From the NCBI RefSeq assembly GCF_949628265.1, contig NC_088787.1:6810501-6874500 (forward strand): 64,000 nt of DNA. The letters run 5' to 3'. Positions 11,516 through 22,600 of this stretch are shown here, piece after piece. The stretch's first letter is position 1; each line of letters opens with the position of its first letter. Under the pieces are notes generated by a model. That model worked only from the letters and a program-made list of their open reading frames with translations. It was not told the DNA's origin and ran no database searches. The DNA comes from Cloeon dipterum. Taxonomy: Eukaryota; Arthropoda; Insecta; Ephemeroptera; Baetidae. The position numbers were made by a program, and so were the translations under genes.

Positions 11516-11567
11516 TCAAATTTGTTTTTTCAAAATATAGGAACATATATAGCGACCCTACCATTCC

Positions 11568-11925
11568 CTCAACTGATTCAGCGCCTGACTCTCTGCAGGG
11601 TTCCCCTCTGACAATAGCGCAGAGCAATCTAGAACGTAAGCCATATTTAATTCTTCGATCGCACCCTTATATTTTTATACTGGGCAGCTCCAATCAATCA
11701 GTCGACACAGGAGCCAAATGCAATTGACATGAGCGACGTCACCAAAGATCTTCAGTGCTTATTAACCTTAGACGTGCCTGGACCAACGAACCTGGCCTCA
11801 AGCAGCTATTAATCGCGAAAATGAATCAGGACCCGTCACATTTTCTTATCTAGTGTCTCCACCCAAACTGCAGCCTAGTAATTCAGAAATTTTACCACTT
11901 GGAGGGAGAGTGTGAAGATTTCTGT
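11568..11925 (+). pseudogene. Decayed 3' half of TAZ-D (linker and second TAZ remnant)
   Basis: After an acceptor-like CTGATTCAG, a short frame (APDSLQGSPLTIAQSNLE) leads to a donor at GAAC|GTAAGC. A second piece follows GGGCAG with STQEPNAIDM, resembling the STQKPNAP start of the TAZ-A linker, but ends at a stop. At 11,854 the sequence CLHPNCSLVIQKFYHLEG follows CTAG in the position of a second TAZ exon, but the remaining Cys/His ligands and the frame are lost. Confidence 0.5.
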
Positions 11926-12609
11926 GAACCGTAATTCAACACTGAAAGCAATGCGAGAGTAGTTTATGTCCAGTATGTACCATCGTCGACTTGACTACTC
12001 ACTCATAAGAGGGTTATATTCCCCTTTTAATGAGTAAATAAATACTTATACGAATATTTCCAACGCACTTCTATAAAATGCTTTTTCATTGTCTATTCCA
12101 TCATAAAAACTGATTTTCTGCCACCATTTGAAAACGATTTTATTCTCATGTGGGATTTTGCTTCGCTCATGGATTAAAAATATTTTGTTTAAGTTCATTC
12201 AAGTGAAACTAACTGGCAAAAATGAGGACTGCTTCAAGCTCAATTGTCATGAAAAAAAAACACGAGCGAATGGGGGAAAATTTCCTCTGCCCAGTTTAAG
12301 TCAACGGGTGGTATAATTACGCGAAAAAGGAATATCTTTGCAGAGAGATTTTGCGCGGAAAAAAAATAGAAAAAAACGTAAAAACGATTCGAAAATAAAA
12401 ATTAATTTTTGGCTGACGAAGAATATTTTTTATTTTTAGTTTAACTTTCCTTTTAATTGTTCATATCTTCAAGAAATTCTTAAATTTTGAATTATTTATT
12501 TATTGCATTTGAGGAACTTTCCAAACTTAGGTCAGGGAAGGGGATAAATTTTGTGTCTCTAATTTCTGGATTACTCTGCTGCGCACCTTCAAAACTAGAG
12601 GAGAACATT
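11926..12609. other. Spacer between TAZ-D remnant and TAZ-E leader
   Basis: AT-rich sequence with no supported gene or repeat. Confidence 0.4.
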
Positions 12610-12737
12610 TTTCTCCCTTCCAACGCTGGACAAAAACGAAATGCATTATTCGGTCCTCATAACCCTCAGTTAGCGGCCGAGAACAAACTGCGACAGAGCC
12701 AAGGAGACGATTTTCGCCTACCACCTGCCAGATTGAG
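12610..12737 (+). promoter_or_regulatory. Leader/promoter module of TAZ-E
   Basis: Begins with CTCCCTTCCAACGC and ends with the donor CAGATTGAG|GTGAAT, the same ending as the TAZ-D leader. The module lies about 540 bp before the TAZ-E start codon. It is read as a non-coding first exon. Confidence 0.45.
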
Positions 12738-13281
12738 GTGAATATACGTAATTTTATTAGTTTTTTCCCGCCTTTGAAGTCGCATAATTGACTTTTTGTA
12801 GAAAAACAAATTATTTTAAGTGAATTTTATTATCAATTGGCTTTTAAGTTATTGTGCCCAAATGAATACCAAAAATTCCCTTTGATTTAATTTAACTCTT
12901 TTTAATATGTTTAACTTGTGATTTTTATGGGTTTAAAATCTTGAAAAAATCCATTTTGTTATAAAAAGTATTTTTATAGCTCGGTAAAAAATGCAGCACT
13001 GATCACCGAAAGTAAAGAATTCTATAAATTCTAGAATGAAACAAAGTAATGATCAGAACGGTGGAATACCAAGAAATATTTTGAGAATTTTCACAAATGC
13101 GAGAGAGGCTAGGACTAACACGTCGTGCAACAATAATCGAAATACAGATAGAGGAAAATAATTTAAATTCTCACACGCATTTCGGTTTGTTTTGTGTTGA
13201 AAAATTTTGCTGGCATTATTTTTAATTAATTTTCCAATTCTTTGTCCGAGCAGCACAACATTTCATCGACTTGCAATCAAT

Positions 13282-14698
13282 ATGTCTGAAATTCAGCCGA
13301 CGCCAGCCATATTTTCTATCATTCAGACAATTAAAATGCAGCAGCTGCATTTGAAAGCATTGCTGCATGCCCAAAAATGCACTCATAAAAAGCCTAAAGC
13401 AAATATTAGGCACTGGCAGGAGATAAGGACGGAGGTAAAATATTTGCAAAAACCCATGATTATATTTTAAACTAATTAAATAAATTACTACAGTGCCCTT
13501 ATACAGAATGCGCGAAAATGAAGGAAGTTCTGGACCACACGCTCCTGTGCACGACCATAATTTCTTGCAAAGTCGATTTATGCTGGTCATCGAAAGATCT
13601 TTTGTCGCACTGGTTCAAATGCTCTGATCTGGACTGTTTCTTATGTGCGCCTTGCAGGCCGACCGACAAGAGCAAAGTGCATCCGAATGGTACGTCGATT
13701 TCTTTTAAATCATTTAGGATGTATGAAAAAATGTTATATTAACCAAATTAATTTTAATCTGGTAAAGTCTGGAGGCATTCCGATACACGATTTCTATAAC
13801 AATAAACATTATTTGTTTAAAATATTAAATTGGTAAAAATTGCAATTCCAGCTGAAGGATGTTTTCCAAATACTAAGCCGCTAGATGCTGGTGAATTGGC
13901 GCTTATTGAAGCCATTCCTGAACAAGTCGAGTCTCCCACGGATGGTAGCCTTGAATTGAATGAAATGAGAAGCTATTACGTAAGCACTATTTTTTAAAAT
14001 TTGCTTGCTTTGATTTAGTGTTGATTTTTTGCACAGATTGCGTTCATCCACGAAACAGCAAGAGTGATTTACGAAAAGGAAAAGGAATCTAGTAAGTTAA
14101 TTAATTTGTTCGTCAGAAATATTTAAATTGTTCAAAACATTATATTGCTGACATAAGAAAAATGCGTTATGCCATATATTTAAATATTTATTAGTCTTCC
14201 CTAAAGTTCAAAAAAATTTTCAGAAAAGCTAAAACTACCAGCGGAATCAGTCAATCCATACTGCGTGATAGAAGCCGTGACGAATGCTCATCTCGGGCAA
14301 ATGATTTTTGGCCCAGCATCCGAAGAAGAAGAAGAAGAAGGAATGAGTCTCCTTCAACAGCAACAGACGTTGACACTCATTGGTTATCAGGGTCTTCGCC
14401 GAGAGAATAAAACAAACACTGAAAATCGATGTATGGTAATTATTAAGAACACAAAATTAAGAATTTATAGGAAGATTTTAAAACTTTTATTTTTCTCCTC
14501 TAGTGCTCCCACCCAAGCTGCACTTCATTGATATCTGATTTCGGCCATGTGGATACATGCAAAAAAGATTGTGATTGGCCTTGGTGCCAGCCTATTTCCA
14601 TGTTAGTTGACCACTGGAAGAAATGCAAGAGTTTGGATGCCGATTGTCCAGTGTGTTCGATCGTCAGTTTGACTGTCCCCAATGGAGAATCGACTTGA
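13282..14698 (+). CDS. TAZ-E: double TAZ-type zinc finger protein, six exons, 312 aa
   Basis: Exons 13282-13434, 13494-13689, 13852-13979, 14037-14091, 14224-14435, 14504-14698; GT-AG throughout, family phases. TAZ1: LKALLHAQKC, CPYTEC, HTLLC, SC, LC, HWFKCSDLDCFLC. The linker is short and acidic, followed by the helix exon IAFIHETARVIYEKEKES. Exon 5 has a run of six glutamates before LLQQQQTLTLIGYQ. The second domain is irregular: CSHPSC, HVDTCKKDC with two residues fewer between ligands, and HWKKCKSLDADCPVC with two extra. The reading frame is intact. This gene is diverged from all others in the cluster, so it is probably an old member. The function of the individual protein is unknown. Confidence 0.8.
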
Positions 14699-16035
14699 TC
14701 GTAATTGAAAACCTCCTCTGTATATATTGCTGGATGTCTTTTAATGACTTTTACCAAAAATATTTAATAAATGTGAGAAAATAAATTAGCACGAATGCAT
14801 GCGTCGCCTCTTACTTAGTGCATAACAAACATGATAGATGTTTTAATTGTGGTCCATCCCCTGGTAAGAAGACATCGCGTATCGAAAAAAAATAAAAGAA
14901 ACGCAACGAAATCTGTAGGCAACTAATTTCACATAATAGCAGTGGAAATTTCCGAGCTTCTTATTTACGACAAAATTGCTCAACCGCGTTAAGTAATCCA
15001 CCATGAACCCACAATGGATTTCATTCCAAATAACCAAACGCGCTATTTTTAAGGATATACTCTACAATAAGAAGTAATCTCCTCGAGAACCAAGACGTGT
15101 TTACTACCGAAATTCCACAGCCTCTTATGTGACAAAAGGTTTCTTAAATAATAACGTAATCCTTTTGGTTGTTAAGCAATCTAAAGAACTTAATCCTCGC
15201 GCGAGCACCTGCTTGTTACGTATTTTGGTCACAATTGTTGTGAGCCCACTGCACCCTTACGCTCACCTGGCATACCTGTGCATTATATTCTATCGGGTTA
15301 CACTTCCACTTGCCACTATATAACGTTCGACAAAATATCCCTCTGGTCACTTGAGAGTTTTTTCTTCCACGAGTGTGGCAGACGTCCGCAGACTTAACAT
15401 CGCTAGTTTGGCAGAGTGAGTGGTGAGACAATTTATCATTGAGCTTAATTTCTTGTCAATTTATTAATTCCGATTCAATCGTTTACTCCGTTCTATTTGT
15501 ATTTTAATTAATTCAATAGTGTTCCCAAAAAATAAGTTATTTTGAGCGAAACATTTCATTTTAAACACACACAATATAATTTCTGCTGTATCGTTGAAGT
15601 TCCTGTTTACAATATAATTTAGTTTGTTAAATATACATTTCATTGATTTATCCTATAGTAATTAAAGAAACTACGCGATCTTAAGCCGCTCGTCTAAAAT
15701 TCATATTTTATCTCAATTAAATTTAATTTTCTAAATTAATAAATTAAATATTAATAATATTTAAATTCATTTCATGTTCTGAGAATCAATTCTTTTAACG
15801 TAAATTTGAAATTTTCCATTTCCAACTTTGGAATCTAATTAAAGTTGGTGGTGTTAGAAATAATCTTGAAAGGGCACGGCTTCACCAGGAGGGTAACTAC
15901 TGGGGCCCGAATTAAAATGCCTGGGTACGCAAAGGTTTTGCAACGTAATTCTAGATAAAAGGCAAATTCTTGAATAATTAATCGGCTAGATTACTCCTGA
16001 CTAAGTTGCAATTGACATTCGCCATAATCGAATCA
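14699..16035. other. Spacer between TAZ-E and the LRR pseudogene
   Basis: Polyadenylation-type AATAAA motifs follow TAZ-E near 14,765. A block near 15,340-15,420 could be the leader of the LRR pseudogene, since it sits where the leader of gene P would be. Nothing else is supported. Confidence 0.35.
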
Positions 16036-18135
16036 CAAAGGAAATTTTGGTACACGCTGCGGCGGATCTGCACTGAAAACCTTCCAAACCTGTTGATCCT
16101 CGTTGGTGACGTCTGAATCATCCAATATTACGGTGGATACAGAGACATGGGTCCGGAATGCAATTTGCGTTGTTCCAAGACTTCCAAACTGCGACACTCA
16201 TGTACCAGCTCCAGACAACTTTTCGCCACTTTTCAGTCGCATCGCTTGTTCCCCGATGCTACACACCTATTGGTAATTAATTCTTAATAAAAAAAGCTTC
16301 AATTTCATTTCCCAAAATGTCAATCGTCGAGCTATCTCCTTATTGAAAATCAGGGTTTTTTTTATTCGCCAGGAGGGATTAATTTTTTTCTTTGCAAAAA
16401 TCTTGTCTTGCACATTGTGAGTAATTTTTAATTGAGTTTTAACCGTTTCAGTTAACATGGGAAAAAAGTTGGAACCACAGTGAGCTGGAATTGAAGTCTC
16501 TGCTCCAATTCACCAAAATCGAGTGTTTGATTCTGCATTACATTCCGTAATCGGAGATTTTCCAGCGCTCCTTGACTACCTACGGACGCAATTTGCGTCT
16601 ATGTTCTCACAGTTTTGACCTTTTCAGCCGGGAAATTGTTCAGATTTTGCCCGAAACTTTAGAATCTATTCATGACGAGCCACACCAGACCAGAAACCAA
16701 TCCAGTTTTTCGCTGAATTGAAGAATCTCGACATATATTGCTACGCACAGATAGTAAGTAAATATTTTTAAATATACTATTTTAATTAGGGCTGTGGACT
16801 TGTCAGGGTTTTACCTGATCAATATTATTGTTATCCAAAGGGGAGAGTGGAGGGAAAGTTTCAGGTGCTTCCCTCACGGAGGGAAGCGCTCGCTCTCACA
16901 CACTCGGGACGCGACTCTCCTGCCGACGGCGGGCGGACCGGCCAAGATCGTCGGGTAACAGGACTTTAGATATGATCGGTAGCTTTTTATATATTATAGT
17001 TAACGGGACCCTCTATTAAGAATGGATTTATCATATATACAATATCAAAATTTGTCCTTGCCATGAGAGTGCTTATTTATTTGTTAAAATTTCTCACGAT
17101 CGAAAATGTTGGTAAAGTTGAGTTATAAAATAATGTTTTAGTCAAAACAGCTATTTTAAATGCAACAGTAATTTGTTTTCAGACGCAGGACGCTGTTCTC
17201 TTATTTGCTCTAAAATATTTAGACACTATTTCGATTTTGTCAAATTTAGAGCAAAACATTTTCCTTTGCACACGTTTTCAAATTATTCACAGGGTTCATA
17301 CTACAGAAATTTGGTGGTAATTCAAGATGAATAAATGAGCAAATTAAATTTGTTTAAAATTGAATTTAAAAAGTTTTGCATTTTGTTACCATTTTTAAAA
17401 AATTTGGAGAGTTACGTAGCTTAATTTTGACAGAAAAAATATAATTGCTGTCGTCCAATTAGTAGGGGAAAAAGTTGAAAAACATCTTACCCATATTCCG
17501 AAAAAAACCCTATAAAAATCACGTACAGACATAATTTTAATCTCTAATAAGTCACTTAAATCTCAGGACAGCAAATTTCACAAGTATTTCATCTGATGAT
17601 GCAAATAAAAATGATCAAATTAATCTCAAACTAGCAATTGAATCTAGCCAAATATTTTATTCTAATTAATTCCATTTACAGGGTGTCTGTGTTGAGCTTT
17701 CCTGTCGGCGCCAAAATCGAGAAGCTGTACCTGAACGGAAATTTAAGGATGATAAAAGACGCGCAAAAATTGTCAACGTTGATCACGGAGAGAAAGATCT
17801 TCCAGCATCAGAAACGCTTGAGGTGATCTGCTGCCCTTGTGGTGATTTTGAAACAAACCTTGACTGGCTACGAGACAATCTTTGAATTTTTGAATGACTG
17901 CATCGCGTTTCTCCCCAAGCTGCACACGGTTGATTATGACTTCGAGTACAATATGTCCCAGTTAGTCAGGGAAATCAAGGAACAAGGATTTGGCGAACTC
18001 CCTCTTTCACCGAAACAGCGTTTGAGTGTTGCGCAACTCAAAATGTTTGGACAAGAGGACCTTTTTCAGTTCCTCTGTCTCCCTGGTTTGGACAAATCCA
18101 AGGTCTACAGTTGGACGTCTTTCAGCGGCAAATGA
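16036..18135 (+). pseudogene. Leucine-rich-repeat protein pseudogene, related to genes P and Q
   Basis: Three pieces align by motif and order with gene P. About 16,036-16,272 gives LRRICTENLPNLLILVGDV then a stop, and later RLFPDATHLL at a GT donor, matching LMRLCIEHLPKLRLM and FPEVRHLT of P. Then 16,452-16,753 gives a frame beginning LTWEKSWNHSELELKSLL and EIFQRSLTTYGRNLRL with an in-frame stop between them, ending FAELKNLDIYCYAQI. Finally about 17,680-18,135 gives AKIEKLYLNGNL, a stop at 17,824, then NDCIAFLPKL. The stops and frame changes make a working protein unlikely. The N-terminal exons of P were not found. Confidence 0.65.
16842..16975. other. GC-rich block of unknown origin in the LRR pseudogene
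   Basis: A 130 bp island with many CpG-containing words in AT-rich surroundings, placed in the last intron of the pseudogene. No RNA fold or protein could be assigned. Confidence 0.3.
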
Positions 18136-18710
18136 GAAAGTGGAAAAGGGGCAAATATTGTATTCAATTTCATTCTGAGAAAAAAAATAATAAAATTGTA
18201 ATTAAAAATATGATTTTTTTAACTTTATTCCTTTCACCGACAAAATTTTGCCTGGTTGCCGTTTTAATTTCTGAAAAATCAGATCCAAATGTTGGATTGG
18301 AATCAAGCAGGGAGCAAAAAATCATGATTATAATTTAATTTAATTTTATGAGAAATTTGTTACTTTGTAGCGATGATTTTAATCCTGGTCTATCACGAAC
18401 AAAAGGGTCAAAAGTTCTAATTGCCTCCATTTTCTAGTTAATTTTGTTTCCTTTTATAAATGAAATATCCATTTTTTCATTCTATACACCAAAAAGTTGC
18501 TTTTTATTATCCACGTTGTAATAAGTAAAATTATTGGGGAAAAAAAATATTTTAAAAAACGACGAGAAAACACTGTGCACGATCGGTTTTTAATTTAAAA
18601 TAATCATCAAATGGTCAGCAGCATTACATATTAGACAGGACACGTTGTTTAATTTTCTCTAAATCATTTCATTATTAATGTGACGATCACTTTTGTGTTG
18701 TTAGTTAACA
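18136..18710. other. Spacer before the F/G/H tandem array
   Basis: AT-rich; no supported feature. Confidence 0.4.
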
Positions 18711-19150
18711 GCGGGAGCCAGAAGTGCGATGAAATTGGTTCCCAGTGCGCAGATCCAAGATGGCGTCTGAATGTGGGAAGCAAAAAGCTCCCTTTGGATT
18801 GCCGTACGAGTGTCAAGAGTTTGTTTTTATGATCCGAAAAACACAATTAGTTCAAGTAATGCAAATTACGTCCCAATATTGACACGGAAACTTGCTTCTT
18901 TTCGCGCATTTTCATGTGCAGACCGTTTTTTCACGCCATACTCCACCGGACGCCATATCTGCGCGTCGCACGAATCTGGACCCCGCTGTTAGTAAAGACT
19001 TGAATGAAAATTTTTGTCATTCGCTGCGCTACATTCGCACGAAAAATTCTCTCCTTCCTACCGACGTACGCATATTTGGCCAAAAGCCACAGTAAGGGAC
19101 CGAAAGCTGCTTGTGATTGAGATTCAAGGCAAGAAATCTTTCCGATTAAG
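18711..19150 (+). promoter_or_regulatory. Leader/promoter module of TAZ-F
   Basis: A CpG-rich block ending in the donor TCCGATTAAG|GTAAAT, with AAAAGCCACAGTAAGGGA at 19,083-19,100. The ATG follows after a roughly 495 bp interval ending at a TTCCAG acceptor, so a non-coding first exon and a 5' UTR intron are likely. Repeated at units 2 and 3. Confidence 0.55.
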
Positions 19151-19672
19151 GTAAATTCAAATACATTTCTTTGTGTTAATAGCCTGGGTCAAGTGCACAA
19201 TTGACTGACTTTAAAAGCCTGATGCACAGAATTAACTTTCTTGTAAAATATGATTAGCAATAATTAATTAATTTGAAGATTAAATTTTTTATTTTGATCT
19301 GAATATGTGTGTTACATGGAACTCAGGATAAATTTAACCATTTATTATCTCGTTGGACTTTTTAATTACTGCTTGGTGCAAATGCAACACGCATTTTTTG
19401 GATAAATAATTCATTTTCGATAATTCCGTAGTGCTGGAATCTGAGCAATGAAGGCAAAAATTCTGTAAAAATATTCGAGATATTCAACAAATGTGACAAG
19501 AACGCGCACATAGCTTTTACGCGCATAGAATAGATGAATAAAAAAAATTACAATTCGATTTCTGGAACTGTTGAGGTGGATAAAAAGTACTCTAAAATCT
19601 CTTAATTGATCTGGTTAATTAATTATTATTTATATTTATATTCCAGCAGCACTATAAAAACACTCCTGCGCA

Positions 19673-22600
19673 ATGCGTCGGCACTCCCCTGAACCTGCCT
19701 CAGCTAAAAGAGGTTTATATTGTTATGCCACGAGTCAGCATTTGATATCTTTGCTGCATGCCTGGAAATGTAGGCACAATGAGACTCAAAACCAAAGTTG
19801 GATGCCCGCACCGGAGGTAAAATTTGGAAGACTTTGTTTTCAACTAAATAAGAATATTTTTATAGTGTCCCTATCCCGACTGCAAGGAAATGAAGGATCT
19901 TTTGAATCATATTCTTATCTGCACGCAAGGCTATTCTTGCGAGAAGTATTTCTGTGTGACATCTAAAATACTTTTATCACACTGGAAGAAGTGCAGCGAC
20001 CAGCACTGTCCCTTATGCTCGCCTTCAAGGCAGATGAAGTACCTGCATGGTATTTATAACAAGTTGCAGAAAATCTAAATCTCGCATCAGAATTGTTGAT
20101 GCGGTTGAATGAAACTCTTTTCAGGAGGACGCTTTTTCAACATGAAAAATTATAACATTTTTTTCAGAGGTAGAACCCGCTTTATCTGGACTCTACAAGA
20201 CCCTTGACTGCGTGAGGGAAGCCCTTAAAAGGAATAATGAAAAGGCGGACAATCTCGAGAGCAAATTTCAGGACACCATCCGAAACATTGAAACATTGGT
20301 TAAGAGCATGGCCTGGGATGCAGAAAATTCTGAAAGTAAGTGGCAACTATTGCTCGTGGATTCTTGCGAGACGTATTTCGGCGCGTCATCTAAAATGATT
20401 TTATCGCACTGGATGAAGTGCACCGAGCAGAACTGTCCCTTATGCTCGCCTTCAAGGCAGATGGAGAACCTGCATGGTATTTATAACAAGGTGCAGAAAA
20501 TCTAAATCTCGCATCAGCATTGTTGATGCGGTTGACTCAAAACGTTCAACGAAACTCTTTTCAGGAGGACGGTTTTTCAATATGAAAAATTAAAACATTT
20601 TGTTTTCAGAGGTAGAACCCGCTTTATCTGGACTCAACAAGACCCTTGACGGCGTGAAGAAAGCCTTTAAAAGGAATAATGAAGAGGCGGACAGTCTCAA
20701 GAGCAAATTTCAGGACACTTTCCGAAACATTGAAACATTGGTTAAGAGCATGGTCTGGGATGCAGAAAATTCTGAAAGTAAGTGACAACTATAGCTCGGG
20801 GATTAAATAATAACAAAAATAATTTTATAAATTTACAAAAACTAAAAACCGATTCCGCATATATGCAGGAACATTCAATCCGTCCTGCATGATAGATATT
20901 TTAAAAAAGTATGACCTCGTGGACACGAATCTGCTTCGCCCAGAAAGTCCTGGGACACTGAGTCCTTATCAGCAGCGATTTTTGTATGTTTGTAATATAA
21001 AAATATTATTCAAGGAACGGGCGAAGTCGCAGCTGGACCTCTGAGTCCGATTGAATCCCTGCAGCGTTACCAGCAGTCTTCGAGCCCTGTTTTAGAGACT
21101 GAGGAGAATTCTGTTGGTGAACACGGCGATCCAGTTCCAGAGGAAAATTCTGATATTAGCCTAATCACGAACTCTGATGTAAGTTTTTTTCTTTTAAAAA
21201 AATAGCGCGTTTACACTAATTTTCACAGATTGAATTGCCCCGTACAGAAGCAATTACAATAATGAGAACGTATGATGATTGCCAGCAGGGTAAGTTCTAA
21301 TTCATAGGAAAATAATTTTTTTTATCAGCCATCTTAAAATTTTAAAATATATTCTACTAAACTTGTTATATAAGCCCCTAGTGTTGTATTAAGCCGCTAA
21401 CAGATGGCGCCAACGTATACTCTCGTAATATATTTAATTTTAATTGACTTTCGCTGCGATTTCGGACTCAATCCTGCCACTGTGCATTCTTCACTCAATA
21501 TTTATTCCTTTGACGTGCTGAAAATCAAAATCGGTGAAGCCAATCGCTGTAGAATTGTGTAAAACTTTTTTTTAAATAACGTAAAAAATATTCCAACGTT
21601 TCCACGGCAATGGCTGGACTGATTTTGGTTTTCAGCACGTCAAAAGAAAATATTTTAAAGTGGAAATGCACAGAGTCTAAAATCGCAGCGGAAATGTCTT
21701 AAAAATTAATTTTTAAGAAAGTGTATGGTGGCGCCATTTGTTGCAGAAAATATAAATCTCGCATCAGAATTGTTGATGCGGTTCAATGAAACTCTTTTCA
21801 GGATGACGGTTTTTCAATATGAAAAATTATAACATTTTTTTTCAGAAGTAGAACCCGCTTTATCTGGACTCATCAAGTCCATTGACGGCTTGAAGGAAGT
21901 CTTAAAAAAGAATAATGAAAAGGCGGACGATTTCGAGGACATCATCCAAGACATTGACACATTCTTTAGGAACATGGCCTTGGACGCAGAAAATTCTGAA
22001 AGTAAGTGGCAACTATAGCTCTCGTGGATTAAATAATAACAAAAATTATTTTATAAAATAACAATAACTAAAAACCAATTCCGCATAAATGCAGGATAAT
22101 CAATCCGTCCAGCATGATAGATCTTTTAAGAAAGTATGACCTCGTGGACACGAATCTGCTGCGCCCAGAAAGTCCTGGGACACTGAGTCCTTATCAGAAG
22201 CGATTTTTGTATGTTTGTAATATAAAAATATTATTAAAGGAACGGGCGAAGTCGCAGCCGGACCTCTGAGTCTGATTGAATCCCTGCAGCGTGACCAGCA
22301 GTCTTCGAGCCCTGTTTTAGAGACTGAGGAGATTGCTGTTGGTGAACACGGCGATCCAGTTTCAGAAGACAATTCTGATATTAGCCTAACCTTGAACTCT
22401 GATGTAAGTTTTTTTTCTATTAAAAAATTAACGTGTTTAAACTTAAATTTTCACAGATTGAATTGCGCCATACACTAGCAATGAGAACGTATGATGATAA
22501 CCAACAGGGTAAGTGCTACAATATATAGGAAATTAATTTAATTTATCAGCTGTCTTAAAAATTAAAATATATCTCCTATTATAAAAGCCCCTAGTGTTGG

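Noticed and set aside
18760..18880. Short frame starting at CCAAGATGGCGTC in the TAZ-F leader block
   Set aside because: The reading frame is not conserved in units 2 and 3; the block is better read as promoter or leader.
20869..21044. Functional second copy of exon 5 in TAZ-F
   Set aside because: It has lost its 3' half and fuses with an intron end, reading to a stop; the full copy at 23330-23508 is used in the model.
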